A DNA stretch of 64,000 nucleotides from CAYTXJ01 sp965613025 (GTDB taxonomy: Bacteria > Desulfobacterota > DSM-4660 > Desulfatiglandales > JALVMZ01): NCBI GenBank assembly GCA_965613025.1, contig CBFDUE010000002.1, positions 1 through 64,000 of the forward strand, given 5' to 3'. The notes beneath the pieces were generated by a model. The model searched no databases. It was not told where the DNA came from and saw only the letters and a list, made by a program, of their open reading frames with translations. Of the stretch, positions 51,949 through 61,942 are shown one piece after another (the first letter of the stretch is position 1; the number at the start of each line of letters is the position of its first letter). Both the position numbers and the translations under genes were made by a program.

Positions 51949-53178
51949 TCACATGGGTCTTACCATCTTTGTAAGATCCCACATGGGAATGAATATGGCC
52001 AGTGCAAAAAATCCTATGACCCCTGCCAATCCCACAGTAAGCACAGGCCCTATGGCCTCAGATAGTCTGTTTACCTGATATGCCATCTCCTCATCATAAT
52101 GGGCGGCAATAACCTTTAACATATCATCCAATCTTCCACTCTCTTCTCCTATGGCTATCATATTGATGACCATGGGTGTAAAATATCTGGAACTTTTTAG
52201 AGGATCTGATATCCCTTGTCCTTCTTGAACCTTAGCCTTTAGTGATATGAATTCCTTTGATATTGCTGAATTTCCAATAATTCCTGAAAGTATATCAAAA
52301 CTATCCAGTATTCCGATTCCGCTTGCCTGAAGTATGGCAAATATGCTTGCAAATCTGGACATGGTAGCCTTAATAAAGAGTGGACCTAATACGGGAATCC
52401 TCAACAGTTGGGTATCTCTAAGGAGTCTTCCCTTTTCTGTCTTAAAGTATGAGAGGGTCAGAAGGATTCCGACTATAATCGCTGTCAAGATAGCATACCA
52501 GTAATTGGCTAAAAAGTTATAGAGAACCATGCATATCTTTGTAGGAAGTGGAAGTTCAAGGCCCGCCCTTATAAATATGTTAATAAATTTGGGCACAACA
52601 AAGGTAAGTAATATGAAAAATGCTACAGCCAAAAATACCGTTACCATTATTGGATATTGAAGTGCAGAACGTATATCAGATCGTATCTTATGTTCATGCT
52701 CTATTATGTATATGAGTCTGTCTAAGACATCCACCAGATTTCCACTTGTCTCCCCTGCCTTTATCATCTCACAATAAAGCGATGAGAACACCTTAGGATG
52801 CCTTTTAAATGCCTCATACAACGATGATCCCTCTTGAAGATCCCTCACTATCTGGCCTGAAACCCTTTTCAATAAGGGATTTTCTGCTTGATATTCCATT
52901 ATCTTAAATGCATTTATTATTGGGATTCCAGAATGGAGCATGGTTCTAAATTGTTTAGTAAATAGGATAAGATCTGTATCTTTTATCTTACCAAACCTAT
53001 AGCTCAGTCCCTTTAATGAAAGAGAGATCCCTTTTGATTCCCCTTCTCCTCTTATTATGCTCGGGATAAGCCCCTTTTGAACAAGGAGATTTTCAGCCAT
53101 CTCCTTTGTATCTGCCTCTAAGACACCATTTACAGTATTGCCACTTTCATCTATTGCCTTATATGTAAATCTTGGCAT
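51949..53178 (-). CDS. mshG: pilus inner-membrane platform protein, GspF/PilC family (MshG-like)
   Basis: 409 aa, three membrane helices with the T2SF domain duplicated (FTKQFRTMLHSGIPIINAF... and ATMSRFASIFAILQASGIGIL...). It forms the platform turned by the ATPase. It ends the minus-strand pilus operon after mshE-like. The symbol rests on synteny with mshI-J-K-L-M-E-G. Confidence 0.85.
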   Translation of the reverse strand: MPRFTYKAIDESGNTVNGVLEADTKEMAENLLVQKGLIPSIIRGEGESKGISLSLKGLSYRFGKIKDTDLILFTKQFRTMLHSGIPIINAFKIMEYQAENPLLKRVSGQIVRDLQEGSSLYEAFKRHPKVFSSLYCEMIKAGETSGNLVDVLDRLIYIIEHEHKIRSDIRSALQYPIMVTVFLAVAFFILLTFVVPKFINIFIRAGLELPLPTKICMVLYNFLANYWYAILTAIIVGILLTLSYFKTEKGRLLRDTQLLRIPVLGPLFIKATMSRFASIFAILQASGIGILDSFDILSGIIGNSAISKEFISLKAKVQEGQGISDPLKSSRYFTPMVINMIAIGEESGRLDDMLKVIAAHYDEEMAYQVNRLSEAIGPVLTVGLAGVIGFFALAIFIPMWDLTKMVRPM

Positions 53179-53189
53179 ATCTTAAGGCC

Positions 53190-54899
53190 TCATACCATAA
53201 CAGCAGATGCTGCCTCTTCAAATGTGGTAATGCCTTTTAGAACCTTAGATAGGGCATCTTCCTTTAAGGTCCTTAATTTCCCTGCGTCCACTGCCACACG
53301 GGTGATTTCCTGTGAAGATCTTCTCTCAAGTATCATCTGCTGAATCATCTCATCGTTGACTAATACCTCAAATATGCCAGTTCTTCCCCTATATCCTGTG
53401 TTCATACACTGGGGGCAGCCCTTTCCCCTTTTAAATTCCATACCAACATAATCAGGGATACCCCAATTCTTTAAGACCTGTTCAGAAGGGATATAGGTTT
53501 CAATGCAGTTGGGGCATATCTTTCTTACCAATCTCTGTGCAAAAGATACAAGTAAGACTGATGAGACCAAAAAGGGTTCAATTTCCATATTAATTAATCT
53601 GGTAATTGCTCCTGCTGCATCATTTGTGTGCATGGTGCTCAGCACCCTGTGCCCTGTAAGGGCTGCCTGAACAGCAATGGATGCAGTTTCAGCATCCCTT
53701 ATCTCTCCTACCATTATAACATCGGGATCCTGTCTTAAAATGGATCTAAGGGCACTTGCAAATGTCATCCCTGCCTTTCTGTTAAGCTGCACCTGCTTTA
53801 TCTTATCTATACGATATTCCACAGGATCTTCCACAGTGATAATATTTATATCCGGACTATTGAGATTCTGTAATATGGCATACAGAGAGGTGCTCTTACC
53901 TGAGCCTGTGGGTCCTGTGCTGAGTATCATACCATAGGGTTTTTTAATTGCATCTTTTAATTTCTTTTGATCTTCCTCACTCATACCCAGCTCTTCCAGA
54001 CTGTAAATGCCGCTACTCATATCCAGAAGTCTCAATACAAGATGTTCCCCGTAGATCGTGGGGATTGTGGATGCCCTTACATTTATCTCCTTTCCATCCA
54101 TTCTGACTGTAAATCTTCCATCCTGAGGAACCCTTGTATTAGCGATATCCATCTGGGCAAGTATCTTTATCCTTGAAATAAGGGGTAAGAGCATTGCCTT
54201 AGGTGGTGCAGGCATATCATGCAGCTTTCCGTCTATCCTGAATCTTACCTGGACATAGTTCTTTTCAGGCCCTATATGTACATCACTTGCCCCCTCTCTT
54301 ATTGCCTGTGATATTATGGAATTTACAAGCCTAACCACAGGGGGGTCCTTTGCCAGATCATGTAAGGATGTTACCTCTAAGTCCCTTATATCCTCCTTCT
54401 CTGTCTCTTCTTCTGCCCCTCTGTATTGTAGATCTTCCATTCCACCAATAACGCTCATAAGCCCTGTGGTAAGGCCATAGATAGCTGTCATTATCTGGGT
54501 TAGCTCTCTCTGAGAGCATATAACGGGTTCCACCTCCAGATTGGTATGGGTTTCAATGGTATCTAAGGCCTCAATATCCATGGGATCAACAGTTGCCACT
54601 TTTAAGAGAAATCCCTTTTTCTTGATGGGTGCCACATTATATTTCTGAGCTATTGAGTAAGGGAGGATATTTGCAAGGCTATTGTCAACTGGATATTTTG
54701 AGGGATCATATTTTTCAATCTTAAGCTGTCTGCTTAACATATCAATAATCTGTGACTCCCGCACCACTCCCTTCTGGATAAGATATTCACCCAGCTTGAG
54801 GCCAGCTCTTTTATGTTCTACCAAAGCCTCTTTTAATTGGTCTTCGGTAATAAGACCTTCCTCTATAAGCATCTCACCAAGTCGCTTTTTCCTCTTCAA
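53190..54899 (-). CDS. mshE: pilus assembly ATPase, GspE/PilB family (MshE-like)
   Basis: 569 aa. N-terminal MshEN-type regions (LGEMLIEEGLITEDQLKEAL), Walker A STGPTGSGKSTSLYAIL, Asp and His boxes (DPDVIMVGEIRDAETASIAVQAALTGH), and the zinc-binding cysteines CPNC...CPQC. MshEN-type regions bind cyclic di-GMP in relatives, so second-messenger control is a possibility. Eleven bases upstream of mshG-like. Confidence 0.9.
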   Translation of the reverse strand: MKRKKRLGEMLIEEGLITEDQLKEALVEHKRAGLKLGEYLIQKGVVRESQIIDMLSRQLKIEKYDPSKYPVDNSLANILPYSIAQKYNVAPIKKKGFLLKVATVDPMDIEALDTIETHTNLEVEPVICSQRELTQIMTAIYGLTTGLMSVIGGMEDLQYRGAEEETEKEDIRDLEVTSLHDLAKDPPVVRLVNSIISQAIREGASDVHIGPEKNYVQVRFRIDGKLHDMPAPPKAMLLPLISRIKILAQMDIANTRVPQDGRFTVRMDGKEINVRASTIPTIYGEHLVLRLLDMSSGIYSLEELGMSEEDQKKLKDAIKKPYGMILSTGPTGSGKSTSLYAILQNLNSPDINIITVEDPVEYRIDKIKQVQLNRKAGMTFASALRSILRQDPDVIMVGEIRDAETASIAVQAALTGHRVLSTMHTNDAAGAITRLINMEIEPFLVSSVLLVSFAQRLVRKICPNCIETYIPSEQVLKNWGIPDYVGMEFKRGKGCPQCMNTGYRGRTGIFEVLVNDEMIQQMILERRSSQEITRVAVDAGKLRTLKEDALSKVLKGITTFEEAASAVMV

Positions 54900-54912
54900 G
54901 ACCGGGATCCTT

Positions 54913-55869
54913 TCAATCTGTAATATCTCTTAATGATATTAACATATTATCAAAGGATCTTAAAGGGGAAAGGGATGCATATAATCTGATACAGAAGAAA
55001 AAGAGTGCAAGGGCCAATACTATGATTGCTAAGCGGTATATAAGCCTCTTCTTAGGATTCTTATCTATGCAGGCACTTACAAGTGATCTTCTTACATATC
55101 TCTTATCTTTTATAATAAGTGTTAGCATTATCCTATGGCATAGATTAATTACCTTTCTGGGATATCCCTTTGTAAAACGGTATATTCTTAAAAGGGCTGG
55201 AAGAGAAAAGGGAATAGGATCTCTGCCATCCAAAGAGCAACGTCTAAGCCTAAATCTTATCATAGATTTCATATCTGAAAAATTCATGGGATTCAGCCTT
55301 GCCTGATAGTTTATCCTGTCTTTAAGGTAGGGATATCTCTGCAATATATCATCAAATTCCTGCTGGGCAAATATGATTATCTGAAGGAGCTTATTTTCAT
55401 TGGTTTCATAATTTAAAAGCTCCCTCAATATTTCAAAGCCAAAAGAGGGAAGATTTTGCGCTTCATCAATTATAAGAACCACGGTTTTCCCCTTTTCCAC
55501 TGCGGTATCAAACAGATAATTTTTGATCTTTTCCTTTATCTCCCATTCTCCATCTCCCTCCTCTGTCTTTATCCCTAAGGCAATGGCTATCAGTTTTAAA
55601 AATTCCAATGGCATCTTTGCTCTGGGGTCTAAGATAAGATGGAGATCCATATCGGGGTCCTTTTCTAATCTAAAGATCAGTTGCCTGGACAGGGTGCTTT
55701 TCCCTGTCCCTACTTCTCCTGTTACCACATTTAACCCTCTTTTAAGGCGTATAGATATTTCAAGCATCTGTAGGATTGATATGTGCTGCTTGGACGGATA
55801 GAACATATTAGGATCAGGGCTATTGGAAAAAGGCTCTTTTTGCAATCCTAAGATCTTGTAATAGTCCAC
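54913..55869 (-). CDS. mshM: ExeA-like AAA ATPase (MshM-like)
   Basis: 318 aa. YYKILGLQKEPFSNSPDP at the start is the ExeA/GspA hallmark. Walker A GEVGTGKST, Walker B VVLIIDEAQNL, and a single C-terminal membrane helix (RLAIIVLALALFFFCIRLYA). No peptidoglycan-binding domain follows, as in MshM rather than ExeA. It presumably helps insert the secretin. Confidence 0.85.
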   Translation of the reverse strand: MDYYKILGLQKEPFSNSPDPNMFYPSKQHISILQMLEISIRLKRGLNVVTGEVGTGKSTLSRQLIFRLEKDPDMDLHLILDPRAKMPLEFLKLIAIALGIKTEEGDGEWEIKEKIKNYLFDTAVEKGKTVVLIIDEAQNLPSFGFEILRELLNYETNENKLLQIIIFAQQEFDDILQRYPYLKDRINYQARLNPMNFSDMKSMIRFRLRRCSLDGRDPIPFSLPALLRIYRFTKGYPRKVINLCHRIMLTLIIKDKRYVRRSLVSACIDKNPKKRLIYRLAIIVLALALFFFCIRLYASLSPLRSFDNMLISLRDITD

Positions 55870-55872
55870 TTT

Positions 55873-57396
55873 TTACCTCTCAATGATATGAGGGGTTATA
55901 AATATTAGTATATCTTCCATGGTCTTACTTTTCCCAATGGATTTAAATATGGAACCTAAAAGTGGCAGATCCTTTAGCCCTGGAATCCCACTTTCGCTAT
56001 GGGTTCTTGTCTCCTTTGACAGCCCACCTATTACAGCGGTCTGCCCATCTTTAAGTATTATATTGGTCTCTGCCTTCTTAGTAATTATGGTTGGATTATT
56101 ATTTACTGGATTAGAAAAGTCTAATTCATCTTTATAGGTTACTATCTTTAATTTGATATATTCCTTATCAATCACATGGGGAGTAACTTCCAATTTTAAA
56201 ACGGCCTTTTTCCATTCTATCTCTATGTTTCCCTCCGCACTCACTGTCTGGAAAGGGACCTCAGCCCCGCTTTCAATTAGTGCTGTATGATTGTCTAAGG
56301 TAGTTATGGATGGGCTTGAAAGTATATTCAATTTCCCCTCTCGCTGTAATGCCTGAAGCTGAAAATTCAGTATATATCTTCCCAGTTTTTGGGAGAGATA
56401 ACCTATGGTAAACCAGCTTTCAGAAGGATTGGATATATCCTTAGATATTGGGAAATTAGCGGTAATTCCCGTTGTGGGGTCAAGTGCCTCTCCCAGAGGT
56501 CTATCTGATATGTTTCCTGTGCTTGCACCTGGTGTTATCCAATAGTTTATATCTTCACCCACATTATGATACAGCCCACCCCATTGGACTCCAAGCTCCT
56601 TAGCGGTTTCTCTATTTGCTTCCACAATATTTGCTTCAATAAGTATCTGAGGGGTGGGTTTATCCAACTTTTTTATCATGGGAATAACCTTTTCCATATC
56701 CGCTCTTATAGCCTCAATAACAAGGGAGTTGGTATATTCGTCATATATAATAGAACCTCTGGGTTTACCCTGTTTATCCTTGGTTAAGAGATTAGTAAGA
56801 TTATCTTTTAGCTTTTTGGGGTCTGCAAATTTTACAGGAACTATCTCTGTAATAAGAGGGCCTGTCCGCTCTTCAATTAACATTTGCTCTCTCTTCTTTG
56901 TATCTATCTGTCGGATCTTGAGGTCATGTTCCATCTCTTCTAATGTCATAACCCTGATGATGTTTCCAACCCAGGAATATTTTAGGCCCAATGTCTTTAA
57001 GACAGCATTAAATGCCTGATCCCAGGGCGTGTTATCTATATTTATTGTAAGCTTCCCTTTAACCTTATCACTAATTAAGACATTTATATTAGCTGCCCTT
57101 GCAAGGGAGCGAATAATTATGGGCGCATCAACCTGGTAGAATTTAAGGGTAATAGGATGGGTGGGCAGGATATGCCTTTCCTCTCTTTTTCCCTCATCTA
57201 CCCCCTTTTTAAGATATACTCCCTCTTCCTTTTTAGCCTTTTTAATGGGCCCTTTCGCATCTTTCTTTTGCTCTTTCTTTAACATATCACTTAGGCGATG
57301 TATGTCTATCTTCTGGTCTTTAAGGTTTTGATTGGTGCAATAAGGTAATATGATTATTAAAAATATTATAAATTGAATAGATAAGAGCCTTTTCAT
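55873..57396 (-). CDS. mshL: secretin, PilQ/GspD family (MshL-like)
   Basis: 507 aa. N-terminal lipobox-like LIIILPYC with Cys20, then STN-like and N0/N1 domains (APIIIRSLARAANINVLISDKVKG) and the secretin core with GGLSKETRT and DLPLLGSIFKS. It forms the outer-membrane pore. It overlaps the next upstream gene by four bases. Confidence 0.88.
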   Translation of the reverse strand: MKRLLSIQFIIFLIIILPYCTNQNLKDQKIDIHRLSDMLKKEQKKDAKGPIKKAKKEEGVYLKKGVDEGKREERHILPTHPITLKFYQVDAPIIIRSLARAANINVLISDKVKGKLTINIDNTPWDQAFNAVLKTLGLKYSWVGNIIRVMTLEEMEHDLKIRQIDTKKREQMLIEERTGPLITEIVPVKFADPKKLKDNLTNLLTKDKQGKPRGSIIYDEYTNSLVIEAIRADMEKVIPMIKKLDKPTPQILIEANIVEANRETAKELGVQWGGLYHNVGEDINYWITPGASTGNISDRPLGEALDPTTGITANFPISKDISNPSESWFTIGYLSQKLGRYILNFQLQALQREGKLNILSSPSITTLDNHTALIESGAEVPFQTVSAEGNIEIEWKKAVLKLEVTPHVIDKEYIKLKIVTYKDELDFSNPVNNNPTIITKKAETNIILKDGQTAVIGGLSKETRTHSESGIPGLKDLPLLGSIFKSIGKSKTMEDILIFITPHIIER

Positions 57397-57980
57397 TTTA
57401 AATTTATCCTTTTTAAGATCTCTTTATCTAAATCTATCTCTTCAATCTCAATATCTTTTTTACTTGGTTTAGATAACTTAGCTCCCTCTTTAACATAAGA
57501 GGACTGTTCCTTATAGGGAAATTCAAAGGTCTTCTGAGTGATGATATTTTGAATAATTACCTTATTGGGATCTATGGATTTAACAACATATTCCTGCATA
57601 TCTTTTAGCCTCTCTCCTTCTTTATAATCTAAGCCATCTATTATAGCTATCTTTTCTCCGTTATACTCTAAGAAACCAAAATAGTGCAGTTTAATAACCT
57701 CTTGTATCTTTCCCTCTTCTCTTTTCTTTTCCACTTTGACTTTTGGCATCTCAAACGGGTCCTTAGGAAAGGCAAGTCTTGAGACTTCAATGATATATAT
57801 CTCTCTATCTCTAATCTTCTTCTTTTCAATCCCTTCTTTGATACCTGAGATAAGTGACTTTATATCATTGCCTTTCTGGGGCATAGATAATTTCTGTTTT
57901 GTACCAAAAAAAAGGCTATATATACCATATACTATGAATCCCAAGGCCACTGCTATTATTATCTTTTCCCTCTTAGACAT
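57393..57980 (-). CDS. pilus assembly lipoprotein-like protein, PilP/MshK position
   Basis: 195 aa. One N-terminal helix (IIIAVALGFIVYGIYSLFFG), a charged linker, and a beta-rich C-terminal half (VIKLHYFGFLEYNGEKIAII) reminiscent of PilP. The secretin gene follows with overlap. Assigned chiefly by position and architecture. Confidence 0.65.
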   Translation of the reverse strand: MSKREKIIIAVALGFIVYGIYSLFFGTKQKLSMPQKGNDIKSLISGIKEGIEKKKIRDREIYIIEVSRLAFPKDPFEMPKVKVEKKREEGKIQEVIKLHYFGFLEYNGEKIAIIDGLDYKEGERLKDMQEYVVKSIDPNKVIIQNIITQKTFEFPYKEQSSYVKEGAKLSKPSKKDIEIEEIDLDKEILKRINLK

Positions 57981-57985
57981 ATAAG

Positions 57986-58507
57986 CTATCTCTTATTCTT
58001 AAATGCTATCTCCATTACCAGATTAAACTGAGTTATACTATCTTTCTTTCGTATCTCAAATGAAGAGATCCTCTCTATAAAAGGATAGAATGATATGGAA
58101 TGGAGGAATCTGCCAAAGTCAGGGAATCTGCCAGCAAGTAATACCTTTAAGTTTATCTTTTCAACCCCTTTTTCTCTTTTAATCTGAGGAATAAATGAGA
58201 GGATCTTTAAATTTGATCCTTTTGCCATCTCCCTTAGATGCGATTTTAAATCAGAGGGGGTATCTACTCCTCTATCCTCTATAGAGACAATAGACTGAAA
58301 GGGTTTGTATCTGGAAAATTCTTTTTGAAATTCATTATATAGAGGAATAATAGTCTTTTTTTCTTCTATTTTTCTCTCTATCTTTTCTATCTCTTTTTCA
58401 ATATGATTCAAGGAGCTCCTCAGGGGGTAGAATCCCACTGCTAAAAACATTGCTATACCGAAAACACATACCAGAAGGTAATTGATGCTCTCTTTCGGAA
58501 TATGCAT
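57986..58507 (-). CDS. pilus assembly protein, PilO/MshJ type
   Basis: 173 aa. One membrane helix (NYLLVCVFGIAMFLAVGFYPL), a coiled coil (IEKEIEKIERKIEEKK) and a ferredoxin-like domain ending EIAFKNKR, the PilO architecture. Three bases from the next gene. Confidence 0.75.
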   Translation of the reverse strand: MHIPKESINYLLVCVFGIAMFLAVGFYPLRSSLNHIEKEIEKIERKIEEKKTIIPLYNEFQKEFSRYKPFQSIVSIEDRGVDTPSDLKSHLREMAKGSNLKILSFIPQIKREKGVEKINLKVLLAGRFPDFGRFLHSISFYPFIERISSFEIRKKDSITQFNLVMEIAFKNKR

Positions 58508-58510
58508 ACC

Positions 58511-60352
58511 TTATCCTCTAAGGGTCAGGATAAAATAGAGACACCTTCCATAATATGGATCATCCTTCCATTCCTTTCTATCAAGTCTTATATCACTTAA
58601 TATGGGAGAGGTTTCAAGATCCATGATATATTGTCCAATTTTGGATTCTGCATCTTCTTCTGAACCAATTGATAAGGCTTCAAGCTCTATATCAAATCTA
58701 CCCTCTCTAAGCATTTCAGCCCTTATAGCTAAGAGCTTTATATGAGATGAGGTAATTCTTGATATTTCATAAAGAATCGCATTGGGGAGCAATCGCTTTG
58801 ATGCAGACAGGATTCTATCTTTTATCTTTAATACCTTTACCCCTTGGACCAGGAGGCTATTTTTATTGATATGGAGCCCATACTGATTGAGTTCTGCCTT
58901 TAGATCTTTTAGTCTTTCCTGTCTTCGCTTTTCCACTGATAGCTCATATCTATAGAGACCAAACAGGAAAATCATTATTAAGATAAATACAGCAAATATT
59001 ATTCTGTTTATCTTACGAATATGTTGGTCTTTTTCCTTTTCTCTAAAGGTATAAAGCAGATTTGGGGTATAACGATTATGTGAGATAGAAGTTCCAAGAC
59101 ATATGCTCATGGCCTGTCTTTCATCCAATGAATCCGATACTATAACATCTCCTATATGGGGATTAGAGGGATTGAGAGGATCCATTACCTTACATTCAAT
59201 GCCCAGCTGATCGCTTATGTATTCTATAAAAGGAGGATACTCACAGAGCCTCCAGCTTAAAAATATGAGGCCGGCTCTTGGGATTCCAAAGGTAAGGGCA
59301 CAGTGATCAATGGTTCTTTCTGTCTGACGAATAATCCTCTCTAAGCTTTCAATAGAGATATCAAAGATCTCATCTTCAGAATATCCTCTCTGTAGAGCAA
59401 TTTCTTTATATCTTGGATCTATCAAAGAAAACAGTATCTTTTTTGCCTCATCCATTTCCATATTATCATCTTGCAAAGATCCCAGGTCCAATATCTCTAT
59501 ATCTTCATCCTCTTCAGATTCAGCACTTTGAATAGGCTTTGCCTTTTCTTTATAGCTTTCAGCTATTGATTCAATAATACTGTTGGTGGCTGTCTTAAAA
59601 CCCCGTGTAAATACTAACTTTCCATCTTTAAATACGTCTATCCTGGAATGATCATTTCCCACATACAGGTATGCTATGGTTTCATGTTCAATCTCTAACC
59701 ATCTACTTAAAAACAGATTTTGAATGGCAAATGGAGAAAGGGTAATTCCGTTAAGATGAAGACCTATCCTTTCAAAAAAGGCTTTTAGATTCTCCACATT
59801 ATCACGTCTTACCGAATATACCACTGCTCCTATCTTTTCAACTCCTTTATCCATTACTGGACCATGCACAAAAAAATCGACTATCACCTCCTTCTCATCA
59901 AAATTTAACTCCTTCTTTGAAACGAAATACAATGTCTTATTTATTTGAGCTTCGGGAAGCTTTGGTATCCTAACATAACGAATCTCCACATCTTCATATG
60001 ATACAATGGTCCAGATATTGTCCCTTTTCCTGACCCCAAAGTCCTTCAATATCTCTCTTAAAAACTCAATAAACAGAGGCTCCTTTCCAATAATATCTTC
60101 TGGGATATTATAAGTCCTTAATTTCTTTAATATCAGACCTTTTCCATCTATTCCTTCACAACGGATGATATTTACCGAATTTCGCCCGATATCCACACCC
60201 ACATTTCCCATTCTCTTGGAAGAAAAAAATTCAAACCTCTTTTCCTTATACTTCTTCCTTTCACTTAGGGGGATAGCTTCACCTTTATCCCTCAGGATAT
60301 TCAGCAGTCTTTCAGTGGATGATATATCTTCTGGCAATCTCTTTGACCTCAA
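58511..60352 (-). CDS. mshI: PilM-PilN fusion-like protein (MshI-like)
   Basis: 613 aa. After a 45-residue leader, VGVDIGRNSVNIIRCEG begins an actin-like PilM domain; a membrane helix near residues 455-475 (IIFAVFILIMIFLFGLYRYEL) and a following coiled coil/ferredoxin-like part match PilN. MshI proteins combine these roles, but this one is unusually long, with an acidic insertion near 270 (SEEDEDIEILD). The TTG start at 60352 lacks a ribosome site; an ATG at 60211 is an alternative. Confidence 0.8.
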   Translation of the reverse strand: MRSKRLPEDISSTERLLNILRDKGEAIPLSERKKYKEKRFEFFSSKRMGNVGVDIGRNSVNIIRCEGIDGKGLILKKLRTYNIPEDIIGKEPLFIEFLREILKDFGVRKRDNIWTIVSYEDVEIRYVRIPKLPEAQINKTLYFVSKKELNFDEKEVIVDFFVHGPVMDKGVEKIGAVVYSVRRDNVENLKAFFERIGLHLNGITLSPFAIQNLFLSRWLEIEHETIAYLYVGNDHSRIDVFKDGKLVFTRGFKTATNSIIESIAESYKEKAKPIQSAESEEDEDIEILDLGSLQDDNMEMDEAKKILFSLIDPRYKEIALQRGYSEDEIFDISIESLERIIRQTERTIDHCALTFGIPRAGLIFLSWRLCEYPPFIEYISDQLGIECKVMDPLNPSNPHIGDVIVSDSLDERQAMSICLGTSISHNRYTPNLLYTFREKEKDQHIRKINRIIFAVFILIMIFLFGLYRYELSVEKRRQERLKDLKAELNQYGLHINKNSLLVQGVKVLKIKDRILSASKRLLPNAILYEISRITSSHIKLLAIRAEMLREGRFDIELEALSIGSEEDAESKIGQYIMDLETSPILSDIRLDRKEWKDDPYYGRCLYFILTLRG

Positions 60353-60466
60353 AATTGTTTAATTATATATTATTTATTTCCAATTATATGTCAATTTAAA
60401 ATTAATAATTTTAAATAGTTATTATCTTATATTAAATTATATTAAAAATATCCTCGCATTTACTAT

Positions 60467-60494
60467 TTGACTGATGTATGAATTTTAATATAAA
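60467..60494 (+). promoter_or_regulatory. candidate livG promoter, leaderless type
   Basis: TTGACT (60467-60472), 16-base spacer, TATAAA (60489-60494). The ATG at 60505 lies ten bases after the -10 with no Shine-Dalgarno sequence, so the message may be leaderless. Confidence 0.45.
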
Positions 60495-60504
60495 ACACTA
60501 AATC

Positions 60505-61224
60505 ATGCAAAATGTGTTAATAAGGATTCAAAATGTAGTAAAGGATTTTAAAGGTGTTAGGGCCTTAAGTGGGGTATCCTTTGATGTGCCTCCCACAGCA
60601 ATCTATGGTCTTATTGGGCCAAATGGTGCAGGAAAGACCACACTTATAAATGTTATAAATGGAGTATATGGAGCAGATGAAGGTGATATCTACTTTAAAG
60701 GCAGGAATATTATTAATCTAAGGAGCTATGAGATTGCACAGATGGGGATATCCCGCACATTTCAGATAGCAAGAGTATTTAAGAGAATGACCGTCATGGA
60801 AAATATGCTTTCCCCATATGTGGTGATAAAGAAAGATAGATCCCATATCCTGGACAGGGCAAATGAGCTTTTGGAGTTTGTAGGGCTTTGGGATAAGAGG
60901 GATCAATATGCCATAGAGCTTTCAGGTGGACAGCAAAAACTCCTTGAATTTGCTCGGGCTCTTATGCCAGATCCTGAACTATTATTAATGGATGAACCCT
61001 TTGCAGGGATACATCCTGAGTTAAGAAGGAAGCTAATGGATCTTATAAGAAGGCTAAATGTTGAATACAAAAAGACATTTTTAATTGTAAGTCATGATAT
61101 GAGATCCATCTCTGAGCTATGCCAGCATGTGGTTGTGCTCAATTTTGGCACAAAACTCGCTGAAGGTAATACTCAAGAGATATTGAAGGACGAAAAGGTA
61201 ATAGAGGCATACTTAGGAGAATAA
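60505..61224 (+). CDS. livG: branched-chain amino acid ABC transporter ATPase LivG
   Basis: 239 aa. Walker A GPNGAGKTT, signature LSGGQQKLLEFARAL, Walker B LLLMDEPFAGIHP, switch His VSHDM. LivG-type features are FKGVRALSGVSFDVP and IARVFKRMTVMENML. One base before livF. Other amide or amino-acid substrates are possible. Confidence 0.9.
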   Translation: MQNVLIRIQNVVKDFKGVRALSGVSFDVPPTAIYGLIGPNGAGKTTLINVINGVYGADEGDIYFKGRNIINLRSYEIAQMGISRTFQIARVFKRMTVMENMLSPYVVIKKDRSHILDRANELLEFVGLWDKRDQYAIELSGGQQKLLEFARALMPDPELLLMDEPFAGIHPELRRKLMDLIRRLNVEYKKTFLIVSHDMRSISELCQHVVVLNFGTKLAEGNTQEILKDEKVIEAYLGE

Positions 61225-61225
61225 G

Positions 61226-61936
61226 ATGGCACTTAAGATGGAAGAAATCTCTGTGGGATATTATGAGGATATAATTGTCCTGAGTGATTTTACTATGTAT
61301 GCAAAGGGAGGTGAGATAACAACCATTATAGGACCAAATGGAGCAGGGAAATCCACTGTATTGAAGACTATTTATGGTTTTCTCCGACCCAATAAAGGAA
61401 GGGTCCTATTAAATAATAGGGATATTACCACTATTCCCCCCTATAAGATGCCTCAAGAGGGGGTTGCCTTTATTATGCAAGAAAGGGGAATATTCCCAGA
61501 GATGAGCGTTGAAGAGAACCTGCAACTGGGCTGTTGGCTATTTAAGGGTGATAGAGAAAAAGTAATGCTGGCAATTGATAATGTCTATAATAGATATCCC
61601 ATATTGAAGGATAGGAAAGAGGTATATGCAGGAAATCTGAGCGGGGGTGAGCAGAGGATACTTGAGCTTGGAAAGGCACTCCTTATTAATCCTTCTGTTA
61701 TGCTACTGGATGAGCCAACCGCAGGCCTTGCCCCAATTGCTGCAAATCTCATATTTGATGAAATATCAAGACTTAAAGAAGAGAAAAAGACCATATTAAT
61801 GGTTGAGCAAAATGTAAAAAAGGCGATGAATATTACTGATTATGTATATGTGGTTGAGCTTGGAAGAGTAAATTTCCATGCAGAGAGGGAACAGATTGAT
61901 CTACACAAGGCCATTACCCCGTGGGTTAATTGGTAG
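61226..61936 (+). CDS. livF: branched-chain amino acid ABC transporter ATPase LivF
   Basis: 236 aa. Walker A GPNGAGKST, YNRYPILKDRKEVYAGNLSGGEQRILELGKAL and LLDEPTAGLAP are typical LivF. It is convergent with livM (six-base gap); the permease and binding protein are on the other strand. Confidence 0.9.
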   Translation: MALKMEEISVGYYEDIIVLSDFTMYAKGGEITTIIGPNGAGKSTVLKTIYGFLRPNKGRVLLNNRDITTIPPYKMPQEGVAFIMQERGIFPEMSVEENLQLGCWLFKGDREKVMLAIDNVYNRYPILKDRKEVYAGNLSGGEQRILELGKALLINPSVMLLDEPTAGLAPIAANLIFDEISRLKEEKKTILMVEQNVKKAMNITDYVYVVELGRVNFHAEREQIDLHKAITPWVNW

Positions 61937-61942
61937 ATCCTC

